Made by a program: the position numbers and the translations under genes. DNA of 64,000 nucleotides, from NCBI RefSeq assembly GCF_002256775.1, contig NZ_NCII01000019.1, forward strand, positions 1 through 64,000, written 5' to 3'. This stretch comes from Novosphingobium sp. 17-62-19 (lineage in GTDB: Bacteria > Pseudomonadota > Alphaproteobacteria > Sphingomonadales > Sphingomonadaceae). The notes under the pieces were generated by a model. It saw only the letters and a list, made by a program, of their open reading frames with translations, made no database searches and was not told the origin of the DNA. Shown piece by piece: positions 18,196-28,800 of the stretch. Within the stretch, counting starts at the first letter, position 1. Each line of letters opens with the position of its first letter.

Positions 18196-19887
18196 CTAGT
18201 TCGCGGGCTTTCCAGCCGTGGTGCCTTCCTCTGCCGACCAGACGCGACCGCCACCGATCCATGTTTCGCTGACTTTGGTTGCACGCACTTGTGCGGCGCT
18301 GGCGGCAAGTGGGTCAACGTCCACCAGCACGAAATCGGCGCGCAGGCCGGGGGCGAGGCGGCCGAATTTGCTTTCGGCAAAGCCCGCATAAGCCGCATCC
18401 GCCGTGTAGGCGGCGAGCGCTTCGGCGGCGCTCAGTCGCTCCTGCGGCTGCCAGCCACCTGCAGGCTGACCGTCCGGCCCTTGGCGGCTGATCGCAGCGG
18501 CAAGGCCTGCCCACGGATCGGCCAGTTCCACCGGCGCGTCAGACCCGAAGGCGAGGCGGACGCCTGCGGTTTTGAGGGATTTCCATGGATAGGCCCCGGC
18601 AAGGCGGTCCGGCCCCAAGCGTGCTTCGGCCATAAGGCGATCCGAGGTTTGGTGGATCGGCTGCATCGAGGCGATAGCGCCGCTGCTGGCGAATTTTGCA
18701 AAGTCCTTCGGATCGACGATCTGGGCGTGTTCAACGCGCCAGCGCCGATCTCCCTTGTAGGTGCCCGACAGGTCGCTGATCGCGCCAATGACCGTGGCGT
18801 TGGCTTCGTCGCCAATAGCGTGGACTGCAACCTGAAACCCATCCATCGCCGCGCGGCTCATGATATTGCCAAGCTGCGTCTGGTTCAGCTGCGGCAACCC
18901 GCGCGTGTTTGGCGCATCGGCATATGGGGCCTTGAGCCACGCGCCGCGCGAGCCGAGCGCGCCATCGAGATAGAGCTTGACTCCGTTCAACCGCAACCGG
19001 TCCTGATAGAGCCAGGGCGACGGGCCAGGGCCACCGATCAACGTCATCTGATCTGGACCAGCAGCATAGGCCATGACACGCACATAGAGCCGGTTGGCAT
19101 CGCCAGCGCGGCGATATGTTTGCCAATCTTCTATCCCGGTGCCCATATCGGCCACGGCGGTTACGCCGCGTTTGAACAGGATCTGCTGTGAGGTGGCGAA
19201 GGCAACGTCGCGATCTTCGGCGCGGGGGGGCGGCACCTTGGCGCCGACCAGTTCCATCGCGGAATCGATCAGCACGCCCGCAGGCGCGCCATCGGCCCCG
19301 CGTTCGATGCTGCCGCCTGCCGGGTCTTTCGTGGTGGCGGTGACGCCTGCTGCCTTGAGAGCGGCGGAATTGGCCCAACCTGCGTGGCCATCAACGCGCT
19401 GGAGCCAGACCGGGCGGCCACCGGTGACGACGTCCAGTTCAGCCGCTGTGGGAAAGCGGCCCAGTTTCCACAGCTCCTGATTCCATCCACGCCCGACAAT
19501 CCATGGACGATCAGGGTGTTCGGCGGCGAACTTGCCAATGCGGTTGAGCGCGTCGGCCAGCGAGGTAGTTTCCGACAGATCAAGGCTGAGCGCTGCAAAA
19601 CCAATGTCCATCACATGGGCGTGCGCATCGATCATACCGGGCAGCATGACGCGGCCCTTGCCGTCGATATGGTACTGATATTCCTTGCGCGGCTTGGGCT
19701 TCTTGTCGCCACTGCGGATCACCCGCTTGATCGTGCCTGCATCGTCGAACAGCAAGCCGGTGAACTGTTCGACCTGACCGTTCGCGCCAATCGTACGGCC
19801 AACCACATTATCAACCAGCGTATCGGCAAGGACAGCAGGCGAGGCGGTGAGGAGGAGTGCGGCAAGTGCGGTGCGGATCAGCATCAT
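18196..19887 (-). CDS. exported amidohydrolase (YtcJ-like)
   Basis: Metal-dependent amidohydrolase of the YtcJ/amidohydrolase-3 group. The 563 residues begin with a signal peptide (MMLIRTALAALLLTASPAVLA), then GMIDAHAHVMDIG with the HxH metal ligands, an internal VHAIGDEAN and VEHAQIV supplying later histidines, and FGSDAPVE carrying the conserved Asp. A periplasmic location is inferred from the signal peptide. The ATG at 19887 overlaps the stop of the upstream dehydrogenase by 4 nt. Substrate unknown. Confidence 0.88.
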   Translation of the reverse strand: MMLIRTALAALLLTASPAVLADTLVDNVVGRTIGANGQVEQFTGLLFDDAGTIKRVIRSGDKKPKPRKEYQYHIDGKGRVMLPGMIDAHAHVMDIGFAALSLDLSETTSLADALNRIGKFAAEHPDRPWIVGRGWNQELWKLGRFPTAAELDVVTGGRPVWLQRVDGHAGWANSAALKAAGVTATTKDPAGGSIERGADGAPAGVLIDSAMELVGAKVPPPRAEDRDVAFATSQQILFKRGVTAVADMGTGIEDWQTYRRAGDANRLYVRVMAYAAGPDQMTLIGGPGPSPWLYQDRLRLNGVKLYLDGALGSRGAWLKAPYADAPNTRGLPQLNQTQLGNIMSRAAMDGFQVAVHAIGDEANATVIGAISDLSGTYKGDRRWRVEHAQIVDPKDFAKFASSGAIASMQPIHQTSDRLMAEARLGPDRLAGAYPWKSLKTAGVRLAFGSDAPVELADPWAGLAAAISRQGPDGQPAGGWQPQERLSAAEALAAYTADAAYAGFAESKFGRLAPGLRADFVLVDVDPLAASAAQVRATKVSETWIGGGRVWSAEEGTTAGKPAN

Positions 19888-20816
19888 GCCTTGCCCTTCC
19901 GGCGCGGCAACCGGCGGATCAGAGCACTGGTGTCTTCGCGCCCGTAACCCATGGCCTGCACATCGACATAGAACTGATCGACCAGCGCGGTGACAGGGAC
20001 GCTGGCCCCAAGGTTGCGCGCCTCGTCCATGGCGAGGCCCAAGTCCTTGCGCATCCAGTCTACCGCAAATCCGAAATCGAATTCGTCCTTGGCCATCGTG
20101 TGAAAGCGGTTGTCCATCTGCCACGATTGCGCCGCGCCGCCCGAGATTGCCTCGAACACCTTGTCGAGATCGAGGTGGGCGATCTGGGCAAAGCGGATGG
20201 CTTCGGACAGGCCTGCGATGGCCCCTGCTATGCACATCTGGTTGGCCATCTTGGCAGTTTGCCCGGCGCCCGATTTGCCGACATGGACCACGCGCTTGGC
20301 ATAGGCGGACAGGATCGGGCGGGCCGCATCGACTGCCTTGGCGCTGCCGCCACACATGATGGCAAGCGTTCCGGCCTCTGCGCCGGATTGGCCCCCGGTG
20401 ACCGGAGCATCGACACAGAGCAGTTCCTTGTCGCGGCCTTCAACCGCAATCTGGCGGGCGATGCGGGCCGAAACGGTGGTGTGATCGATATAGAGCGCGC
20501 CGCGCCGCAGGGTGGAAAACACGCCATTGGGGCTGAGCACGACATCGGCCAGATCATCGTCATTGCCCACGCAAGTGATCACCGCATCGGCACCGTCCGC
20601 CGCTTCGGCGGGGCTGGTGGCCACGTGGACCATGATTCCGGGGTTTGCGGCCTGCCACGCTTCGGCGCGGGCGGGGGAGCGGTTGTAGATGGTCAGGCGG
20701 TGACCGGCATGGCCGAGATGGCGGGCCATCGCGCCGCCCATCGTGCCAAGGCCGAGGAAGGAGACGTTCTGGGGCGGAGAGGCTGCTGCTGTTTCGTCGG
20801 TCATGCCGTGCTTCAT
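19884..20816 (-). CDS. 3-hydroxyisobutyrate dehydrogenase-like NAD(P) oxidoreductase
   Basis: Member of the beta-hydroxyacid dehydrogenase family (MmsB/GarR-like), 310 residues. The N-terminal Rossmann motif is FLGLGTMGGAMARHL, substrate-binding DAPVTGGQSGAEAGTLAIM is near the middle, and the catalytic-lysine helix GQTAKMANQMC follows; the C-terminal helical domain contains the family FDFGFAVDWMRKDL. The start is ATG 20816 or ATG 20804, and the choice is not clear. It is translationally coupled to the amidohydrolase. The exact substrate is not readable. Confidence 0.88.
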   Translation of the reverse strand: MKHGMTDETAAASPPQNVSFLGLGTMGGAMARHLGHAGHRLTIYNRSPARAEAWQAANPGIMVHVATSPAEAADGADAVITCVGNDDDLADVVLSPNGVFSTLRRGALYIDHTTVSARIARQIAVEGRDKELLCVDAPVTGGQSGAEAGTLAIMCGGSAKAVDAARPILSAYAKRVVHVGKSGAGQTAKMANQMCIAGAIAGLSEAIRFAQIAHLDLDKVFEAISGGAAQSWQMDNRFHTMAKDEFDFGFAVDWMRKDLGLAMDEARNLGASVPVTALVDQFYVDVQAMGYGREDTSALIRRLPRRKGKA

Positions 20817-20889
20817 ATCCGGTTTCCGGCGTGGGGGAAGCCCCGCGCGCACTTGTCAGTTCTGTTGCGGCGCAGCATAAGCGGCGGCG

Positions 20890-21267
20890 ATGCAAGGCTT
20901 TCTTCTCACCCTTTCGCGGCTGGCGCGGTTGCTGTTCTGGCCTGCGCTGATCTTTGCGCTGACGATGGCGGTGCTGCCCAAACCGCCGCAGTTGCCGGGG
21001 CCGGAACTGGGTGACAAGGTGCAGCACATGCTGGCCTTTTTCACACTGACCGTGCTGGCGGGTGTGGGCTGGCCGCGTTTGACGCTGGTGCGAGCGGTGA
21101 TTTGGCTCTCGCTGGCGGGGGCGGGGATTGAGGTGGTTCAAGCCGTGCCAGTGCTTTACCGCGATTCGGACTGGCGCGATTGGCTGGCTGATACTGTGGC
21201 GATCATGGCGGCACTCGTGCCGGTGGCGGTGTTCCGGCGGATTATCGAACAAGACCAGCAGGCTTGA
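20890..21267 (+). CDS. VanZ-like small membrane protein
   Basis: A 125-residue membrane protein with about four hydrophobic helices. The segment PGPELGDKVQHMLAFFTLTVLAG matches the VanZ-like domain, in which D/H residues near the second helix (DKxxHxxAF) are conserved, and DSDWRDWLADT matches the last conserved loop. VanZ-like proteins have no settled biochemical role; glycopeptide resistance is known only for a distant relative. Divergent from the dehydrogenase, with 73 nt between starts. Confidence 0.75.
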   Translation: MQGFLLTLSRLARLLFWPALIFALTMAVLPKPPQLPGPELGDKVQHMLAFFTLTVLAGVGWPRLTLVRAVIWLSLAGAGIEVVQAVPVLYRDSDWRDWLADTVAIMAALVPVAVFRRIIEQDQQA

Positions 21268-21319
21268 TCGGCGCTATCAGTGGTTTTCTTGATGGCTGCT
21301 TTCCGTTAGGGCGCAGCGC

Positions 21320-22570
21320 ATGGAAAACACAGCGCTCAAGACCTCAACACAGGGCGATGCCCTGCTGACCCTCGCCGATGTTCGTGCGGCGGCAGAGCGG
21401 ATTGCCGGACAAGTCGTGCGCACGCCGACGATGTACAGCAAGACGTTGAGCGCGATTACCGGGGCCGACATCTGGCTCAAGTTCGAAAATCAGCAGTTTA
21501 CCGCCGCTTACAAGGAGCGGGGCGCGCTCAATGCCTTGTTGCAACTGGATGAGGAGCAGCGGTCGCGCGGTGTGATTGCGGCATCGGCAGGCAATCATGC
21601 GCAGGGGTTGAGCTATCACGGCACGCGGCTGGGCGTTCCGGTGACCATTGTGATGCCCAAGACCACGCCGACCGTGAAGATCATGCAGACCGAGGCCGTG
21701 GGCGGAAAGGTCGTGCTGGAGGGCGAGACTTTTGATGAAGCCTATGCCCATGCGCGCAAGCTGGAAGGCGAAATGGGGCTGACCTTCGTTCACCCCTTTG
21801 ACGATCCTCGCGTGGCGGCGGGGCAAGGCACCGTCGCGCTCGAAATGCTTGAAGATGCCCCCGAAATCGAAACGCTGGTGGTCCCCATCGGCGGCGGCGG
21901 GCTGCTGACCGGCATGGGTACAGCGGCGCGCGGGATCAAGCCTGGGATCGGCCTGATTGGCGTGCAGGCGCAACTGTTCCCCTCGATGTATGCCAAGCTG
22001 AAGCATCTGGATCTGCCTTGCGGTGGCGATACTTTGGCCGAAGGCATAGCGGTGAAGGAGCCGGGGCAGTTTACCTCGCGCGTGCTGGCGCAGATCGTGG
22101 ATGACATTGTGCTGGTGGGCGAACCGGCGCTGGAAAGTGCCGTGGCGCTGCTGCTGCAGATTGAAAAGACCGTGGTTGAAGGCGCGGGCGCGGCGGGCTT
22201 GGCGGCGGTAATGACGCATCGCAAGCGATTTGCCGGGCGTAAGGTGGGCGTGGTGCTGTGTGGCGGCAACATCGATACAAGGCTGCTGGCCAACGTGCTG
22301 CTGCGCGATCTGGCGCGGTCCGGGCGGCTGGGCCGTTTGCGCATCACGTTGCAGGACCGGCCGGGTGCGCTGTTCAAGGTGGTGGAGGAATTCAACCGCT
22401 ATCAGGTGAACATCCTTGAGGTGTGGCACCAGCGCATCTTCACATCGCTGCCGGCCAAGGGCCTGACTGCGGAGATCGAGTGCGAGGCGCGTGACCGGGA
22501 GCAGATCGACCTTCTGGTGGCCGGTTTGCGTTCGAAGGGGTATGACGTGGAGCAGGTGGAGCTTGGCTGA
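21320..22570 (+). CDS. ilvA: threonine ammonia-lyase (threonine deaminase)
   Basis: PLP-dependent threonine dehydratase producing 2-oxobutyrate. The 416 residues include the PLP-lysine region FENQQFTAAYKERGALNAL (Lys near 64), SAGNHAQGLSYH, and the phosphate-binding glycine loop IGGGGLLTG. After the catalytic domain (about 1–325) comes one ACT domain (about 335–415, LRITLQDRPGALFKVVEEF). A single ACT domain of this type is found in both biosynthetic and catabolic threonine lyases, so allosteric control cannot be assigned. Confidence 0.92.
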   Translation: MENTALKTSTQGDALLTLADVRAAAERIAGQVVRTPTMYSKTLSAITGADIWLKFENQQFTAAYKERGALNALLQLDEEQRSRGVIAASAGNHAQGLSYHGTRLGVPVTIVMPKTTPTVKIMQTEAVGGKVVLEGETFDEAYAHARKLEGEMGLTFVHPFDDPRVAAGQGTVALEMLEDAPEIETLVVPIGGGGLLTGMGTAARGIKPGIGLIGVQAQLFPSMYAKLKHLDLPCGGDTLAEGIAVKEPGQFTSRVLAQIVDDIVLVGEPALESAVALLLQIEKTVVEGAGAAGLAAVMTHRKRFAGRKVGVVLCGGNIDTRLLANVLLRDLARSGRLGRLRITLQDRPGALFKVVEEFNRYQVNILEVWHQRIFTSLPAKGLTAEIECEARDREQIDLLVAGLRSKGYDVEQVELG

Positions 22571-22769
22571 ACCGCGTTAACACCTTGAAAGCGCGGTGTC
22601 CTGTATTCGGACTGGCGGCACGTCGTGCCGTATTGTCGCCGTTTCGGCATGGGTTTCTGCCGTAATTGTGCGGGATTTGATGGTTAAGGGGCTTTTACGA
22701 ATGCGTTTGCTGGGGCATGTTCGTTACTGACAGGCGGGACAGTCCGGCCTCAGGAGCAATCGCAACGCC

Positions 22770-23627
22770 GTGACCGCGCCCGTCCGTTTCCCTCGCTTTT
22801 TCGTGACCAGCCCTTCGCCGTGCCCCTATTTGCCGGGGCGGCAGGAGCGGAAGGTCTTCACCGAGCTGAAGGGGCAGAACACCGACGAGTTGAACGACGC
22901 GTTGAGTCGTATTGGCTTCCGGCGGAGCCAGACGGTGGCCTATCGCCCAAGCTGCATTGATTGCATGGCCTGCGTGTCGGTGCGCGTGGTCTCCGAATCG
23001 TTCAAGCCATCGTCCACGCAGAAGCGCATCTGGAAGCGCAACAATGATCTTGTAGTTAATGTGTGCAAGCCGTGGTCCACCCCGGAACAATTCGAACTGT
23101 TGCAGCGTTACCTTGCCGTGCGTCATCCCGGCGGGGGGATGGCCGCCATGGACGAGATGGATTTCGCGGACATGGTGGAGCACACACCCGTCAAGAGTTA
23201 TGTTATTGAATACAGGGAGCCAACCCTAGACGGCTCGCCGGGAAGACTGGTAGGAGCCTGTCTGACTGACGAGCAGGGCGATGGCCTCTCGATGATTTAC
23301 AGCTTCTACGATCCACAACACGAGACGCGGTCCGGGCTTGGCACTTTCATCATCCTTGACCACATCCAACGCGCAGCCCGCGTTGGCCTGCCCTATGTCT
23401 ATCTCGGCTATTGGGTCGAGGGTTCAGAGCGTATGCAGTACAAAGTGCGCTTCCGGCCTATGGAGAAACTGGGCCGCGATGGCTGGGAACGGTTTGAACC
23501 TGCTGCACAAGCCGATGCCATCGAACGCGCAGTTGCCCTGCGACGTGACCGCACTGGGGTGGAGCCGGTCGAGGGTAGCCTCAAGGATGGCGTCCACGGC
23601 GCTCAGGAACGCTACGCCCACATCTGA
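22770..23627 (+). CDS. bpt: aspartate/glutamate leucyltransferase
   Basis: Bpt-type aminoacyl-tRNA–protein transferase that adds leucine to N-terminal Asp/Glu and directs proteins to the ClpS–ClpAP N-end rule pathway. The N-terminal domain has [16 protein letters not shown] and the cysteine cluster [16 protein letters not shown]; the C-terminal GNAT-like domain has [13 protein letters not shown] and [19 protein letters not shown]. 285 residues is slightly longer than usual, owing to a variable tail. The start is GTG 22770. Its last 41 nt overlap the tamA reading frame. Confidence 0.93.
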   Translation: MTAPVRFPRFFVTSPSPCPYLPGRQERKVFTELKGQNTDELNDALSRIGFRRSQTVAYRPSCIDCMACVSVRVVSESFKPSSTQKRIWKRNNDLVVNVCKPWSTPEQFELLQRYLAVRHPGGGMAAMDEMDFADMVEHTPVKSYVIEYREPTLDGSPGRLVGACLTDEQGDGLSMIYSFYDPQHETRSGLGTFIILDHIQRAARVGLPYVYLGYWVEGSERMQYKVRFRPMEKLGRDGWERFEPAAQADAIERAVALRRDRTGVEPVEGSLKDGVHGAQERYAHI

Positions 23628-25833
23628 ACGCCCTCTGGTGCGGGTGATTGCCGCGCTGATGATGCTGGCCCTGCCGGGGCAGGTACTCGCGCAATCGATG
23701 AACGCGGATCAGGAGCTTGAGGCGCTGATCCCGGATTCGGCCGTCCAGAACGCCGATGCCTGGGCGCTTGATACCGAGGCAGCGCGGAATGGCGCTCCGA
23801 CAGACGCTGAAGTGGGCGCGATCGATACCGATGTGGAAATGCCGGAATTGCCCGGAATGACCATTGCTTGGCCCGACGGTAGCGAAATTCCCGACATTGA
23901 GCCGCTTTCCCCCGATCCTGATATCGAGGTGGCTGAACAGACCACCGACGCGGCCGTAGAAGCACTGCCGGGGCAGGCTGAGGCTGAAGCGGTCGAAAAG
24001 CTGGCCGATGCCGACATCGAACGCGTGGGCAAGCAGGTTGAGCTGGCGTTCCCGCGCGGCGAGGGTGCGGTGGTTGAAAAGGCAGACATTGTTGCCCGCT
24101 TTGCTGCGCTTTCCAGCCTCAAGACCAATCAGGATGATGACGACAATCTTGCCCAGATTGTCCGCCGTGGACGGACCGACCGCGAACTGCTGGTCGAGAT
24201 CATGCGGGTGCATGGCTATTATGATGCGAGCGTGTTCCAATCGCTGGGCGGGTTGGGCCAGCGTGCGGAGGGCGAGGCCGCTGGCACTCGGCGCGGTCCG
24301 ATCGATGTGCAGAAAGTGGTTGTGCGCTTTGATGTGCAGCCGGGGCCGCAGTATAAATTCGGCACGCTGGCGTTCGGTGATTTGCAGGCAGCGGGCGCGG
24401 ATGCCGAGGCACTGCGCGGGGCGTTCAAGCTGAAGAGCGGCGATGCGATCAATTCCGACAGGATCGTGGCCGAGCGGCTGAATCTGCAGGCTGCATTGGG
24501 TGAAACCGGATACGCCTTTGCCAAGGTGGCCGAGCCGGACTTGTTGATCGACCATGAGCGCCGCGAAGGCGATCTGACTGTGCCCGTGACACTTGGTGGT
24601 GTTTACGCTTTTGGCAAGGTCACGTCTTCACGCGAGGATTTCCTGAGCGGAAAGCACCTGCAGCGCATCGCCAAATTCGACCCCGGCGAGCGCTACAAGA
24701 AGTCTGACGTGGATGATCTGCGGCAAGCGATACTTGCTACGGGGCTGGTGTCTTCCGTCACCGTTGAAACACGTGAAGCTGCAACCCCTGCCGGTGGCCA
24801 GCCGGGCACCGTGGATGTTGACGTGGCGCTGACACCCGGACCGTTGCGGACTCTGGCCGGGCTGGTCGGTTATTCCAGCGGCGAAGGCTTCCGTGTTGAG
24901 GCGAGTTGGGAGCACCGCAACTTCTTCCCGCCCGAAGGCATGGTGCGGGCGCGCGGCGTGGTGGGTACGCAGGAGCAGTTGGCAGGCGCAACTTTCCGCC
25001 GCAATAATTTCCTCACCCGCGATCTGGTGCTAAACGCCGATCTCTATGCCCGCAATCAGGTGAGCAACGCGTTTCAGGCGCGCACTGTATCGTTCACCGC
25101 TGGGCTTGAACGGCAGCAGACCCTCCTTTTCCAGAAGCCGTTGGTCTTTGCCGCCGGTATTGAAATCCTCGCCACGGGTGAGCGCGATGCGGCGGCGATA
25201 CTGGCCGATCAACCGCGCAAAACCTACTTCATCGGCGCACTGCCGATGCGGGTGGCCTATGATGGCAGCGACAGTCTGCTTGATCCAAAACGCGGCTTCC
25301 GCGTCGGCCTGCGTGGATCGCCTGAAGTTTCGGTGCAGGATGGCTTGCGGTCGAGCTATGGCAAGGTGCAGTTTGACGCCAGCTACTATCAGCCATTCGG
25401 TGAGAAGCTGGTGGTGGCATCGCGTGTGCGGCTTGGCACGATCCTTGGCACCGACATCACCAATATCGCGCCGTCGCGGCGGTTCTATGCCGGTGGCGGC
25501 GGTTCGGTGCGTGGTTATGGCTTCCAGTTGATCGGCCCGCGTGACACGGCAGGTGAGCCGAGTGGCGGACGGTCACTCAGCGAGTTTTCTTTGGAAGCGC
25601 GCGTAAAGACTGGGTTGCTGGGCGGTGCAATCAGCGTGGTGCCGTTCATCGATGCAGGCGCTGTCGATACGACCAGCACGCCGCGTCTGCGTGATATCAA
25701 GGTCGGCGCGGGTATCGGCGTGCGGTATGAAACCAACTTCGGCCCGATCCGCATCGATCTGGGCACGCCGCTAAATCCATCGCCGGGTGATAGCCGCATC
25801 GGCGTATATGTCGCGCTGGGGCAGGCATTCTGA
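23587..25833 (+). CDS. tamA: outer-membrane TamA-like translocation and assembly protein
   Basis: BamA-superfamily (Omp85) outer-membrane barrel partnering TamB. From ATG 23587 the 748 residues start with a signal peptide ([19 protein letters not shown]). An unusually long acidic, low-complexity linker follows to about residue 140, then POTRA-like domains (about 145–420) and the 16-strand surface-antigen barrel, with the fold-back [17 protein letters not shown] (VRGY/F motif) and the terminal phenylalanine VALGQAF as sorting signal. The start overlaps bpt by 41 nt; a GTG at 23639 just before the hydrophobic stretch is an alternative that avoids the overlap. tamB follows by one-base overlap. 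Confidence 0.9.
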   Translation: MASTALRNATPTSERPLVRVIAALMMLALPGQVLAQSMNADQELEALIPDSAVQNADAWALDTEAARNGAPTDAEVGAIDTDVEMPELPGMTIAWPDGSEIPDIEPLSPDPDIEVAEQTTDAAVEALPGQAEAEAVEKLADADIERVGKQVELAFPRGEGAVVEKADIVARFAALSSLKTNQDDDDNLAQIVRRGRTDRELLVEIMRVHGYYDASVFQSLGGLGQRAEGEAAGTRRGPIDVQKVVVRFDVQPGPQYKFGTLAFGDLQAAGADAEALRGAFKLKSGDAINSDRIVAERLNLQAALGETGYAFAKVAEPDLLIDHERREGDLTVPVTLGGVYAFGKVTSSREDFLSGKHLQRIAKFDPGERYKKSDVDDLRQAILATGLVSSVTVETREAATPAGGQPGTVDVDVALTPGPLRTLAGLVGYSSGEGFRVEASWEHRNFFPPEGMVRARGVVGTQEQLAGATFRRNNFLTRDLVLNADLYARNQVSNAFQARTVSFTAGLERQQTLLFQKPLVFAAGIEILATGERDAAAILADQPRKTYFIGALPMRVAYDGSDSLLDPKRGFRVGLRGSPEVSVQDGLRSSYGKVQFDASYYQPFGEKLVVASRVRLGTILGTDITNIAPSRRFYAGGGGSVRGYGFQLIGPRDTAGEPSGGRSLSEFSLEARVKTGLLGGAISVVPFIDAGAVDTTSTPRLRDIKVGAGIGVRYETNFGPIRIDLGTPLNPSPGDSRIGVYVALGQAF

Positions 25834-28800
25834 TGGCCGAAGAACTGCCACCAGCGTTTGAAACCCAAGAGCCTGCCGCTCCCACCCGTTCGCGCGGGGC
25901 CGCCATAGTGCGTGGCTTGGGCAAGCGGCTGGCGATCCTGCTGGTTGCAGGCGTTGCACTTGTGCTGGCGGCGTTGACAGTGCTCGATTCTTCGTTGGGC
26001 CACCGGCTTGTGGCAGACAGGATTGCTGCAATAACACCCGGTTCGGGCCTGCGCATAGAAATCGGTCGCATCGATGGCTCGATCTATGGCGAGGCGAAGC
26101 TGCGCGATGTTAGGGTGAGTGATCCCGAAGGCGTGTTCCTGACCGTGCCAGAGGCCGAGCTGGATTGGCGCCCGCTTTCATGGCTGAAACGCGGTCTGGA
26201 TGTGCGGCTGCTGGCGCTTCATCGCGGAACGCTGCGCCGCGCGCCGCGTTTGCGACCAAGCGAGGATCCTGACGCGCCGATCCTACCTGACTTTGACATT
26301 CGCGTGGACAAGCTGGTGATCGATAACCTCACCGTGTCCGAAGCGATGGCCGGGCAGAAGCGCCGGGTGGATGTGCTGGCCAAGGCCGATATTCGCGGCG
26401 GGAATGCGATTGTCGATGTGGACGCCGTGTTTGGTGGCAAGGACAAGATCGCCTTCCGGCTCGACAGCGAGCCTGATCGGGACAAGTTTGATCTGCAGTT
26501 GGTCTATGATGCCCCGAAGGACGGCGTGATTGCCGCGATGGCGGGCGGAAAATCCGATATCAAGGCACGTGTCTTCGGCAGCGGCGGTTGGTCGCGTTGG
26601 GACGGCTTGGCCTATGCCACGCAGGACGGGCGCAAGCTGGCGGCATTTCAACTGGGCAATCGTGCGGGCAATTATCGGCTTGCAGGACAGGTGTGGCCAG
26701 AAAAGTTGCTGCCTAGCACGGCAGGGCAGGCCGTGGGTGAGGCACTGTCTGTGCTTTACGATGGTACATTTGCAGACAATGCCTTCAAGGGAACGTTTCG
26801 CACTGCAGGGACGGCGTTCAAGGCATCGGCCGAGGGCGGGCTGGACCTTGCGAACAACGAGGCCGATGCGCTGCGGGTGAAAGCCAGGTTGCTGCGCCCC
26901 GCACTGGTGCTGGCAACGCCTGAATTGGTGGGTGTCGACATAGACGCCACGCTGGACGGCGCGTTCTCCGACCTTGCGATTGAGCACAAGGTGGCGGTGG
27001 AGCGGATGAAGCTCGGCACGCTTGATGCGCAAGGGTTGCAGACAGCAGGCACCGCGACGTGGGACGGCAAGCGCTTTGTCCTGCCGCTGGCGGTGACGGC
27101 GCGGCGGGTGGTGACGGGCAACGCGATGATTGATCCGCGCTTCCCCGGCGCACGCCTTGGTGGCGAACTGGTGTTCGAGGGCAATCGCCTCACATCTGAT
27201 GATCTGACCCTGACCATGAAGGGCCTTGGCGCGCAGCTTTCGCTGCGGGGCGACATGGCGCGCGGCGGCTATGCGCTCGCCGGGCCAGTTGTGGCGCTCG
27301 GGTTTGCCGTAGAAAACCTTGGTGCTGTGGACGGCACGGCCAAGATCCTGTTCAAGGTGGGCAATGCTGTCCCGTGGACGCTGCAAGCAAACCTTGCCGG
27401 ACGGATGACGCGGATCAACAATGCCACGCTGCAAACGCTGACAGGCGGCGGTGTGCGTTTCGCTGGTGGCATTGCGCTGGGTGAGCGGGTGCCTTTCACG
27501 TTCCGCAAGGCCACGGTCAATTCAGCCAAGTTGCAGATGGCACTCGATGGGCGTGTGCAGCCCGGTGGCACAGCCTCGCTAACTGGAAGCGGACGCCATA
27601 CCGAATATGGCGCGTTTACGGTGGAGGCGGCGATGACCGCCGATGGGCCGAATGCGGTGCTGGTGCTGGCCAATCCGCTGCCCGCCGCGGGATTGAAAGA
27701 TGTGCGCGTTGCGCTGGCACCGATAGCCGAAGGTTTCCGCATTGAAACCGAGGGCCAGTCGACGCTCGGCCCATTCAACGGCACCTTTGGCCTGTTCATG
27801 CCACCGCAGCAGGCGACCCGCGTTAAGATCGAGCGGTTCCGTGTGTGGCAGACCGATGTGACTGGCGGTGTTACGCTGGGCGATGATGGGGTTTCCGGCC
27901 AGATTGCGCTGGCAGGCGGTGGGTTGAACGGAACAATCCAGCTTGCGCCGCGTGAAGGCGGACAGGGCTTTGATGCCGATGTCACTGCGCGCAACGCCAA
28001 GTTTGGCGGCACGCGGGCACTGTCCATCGGCAATGCAACCATCGATGCCAGCGGCCTGATCAAGGACGGTAGTTCCACCATTCAAGGCAATCTGCTCGCC
28101 GAGGGGATCGGCATGGGCAAAGTGTTCATCGGGCGGCTGGCGGCTTCGGCCTATCTGCAGGATGGCAGCGGATCTGTGACCGCTTCGGTTGCGGGCCGTA
28201 GAGGCACGCGCTTTGCGCTTCAGGGCACGGCTGCTTTCTCCCCCGAACAGGTAGTTGCCTACGTTTCGGGCGAATATGCAGGACGGCAGGTTTCCATGCC
28301 ACGGCGTGCGGTTCTGACCCGTGACGGCGAAGGCGAAAATCAGGGCTGGAAGCTGGCGCCCACCCAGATCAGTTTCGGGCGCGGCATTGTGATCGCCGAA
28401 GGACGGATGATGGGCGGGCCAACGCAATTGCGCCTCCAGCTTGCGCGGATGCCGCTTTCGGTGGTCGACATTGCGGTGGCTGATCTTGGCCTTGGGGGCG
28501 TGGCATCGGGCATCGTTGAATACAACAACGACGGGCAGGGCGCGCCATCGGGCAATGCAGCGCTGATGGTGCGCGGCCTTTCGCGTTCCGGCTTGGTGCT
28601 GACGTCGCGTCCAGTGGACGTCGCGCTGCTGGCGCGGCTTGATCCTGATGCTGTGCAGATGCGGACCGTATTCCGTGAAAGTGGTGCAGTGCGTGGCCGT
28701 TTTCAGGCGCGGATTGGCGGATTGCCGCGCGGCGGTGCGTTCATGGACCGGCTTGAGGCAGGGCAACTTGCCGGGCAGTTGCGCTATTCGGGCGCGGCCG

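Noticed and set aside
21344..22429. 361-codon open frame opposite ilvA
   Set aside because: Same reason: composition-driven antisense frame, His/Gln/Arg-rich without domains.
22571..22600. ACCGCG/CGCGGT inverted repeat after ilvA
   Set aside because: Six-base stem, long loop and no T-run; too weak to call a terminator. Nothing else recognised in 22571–22769.
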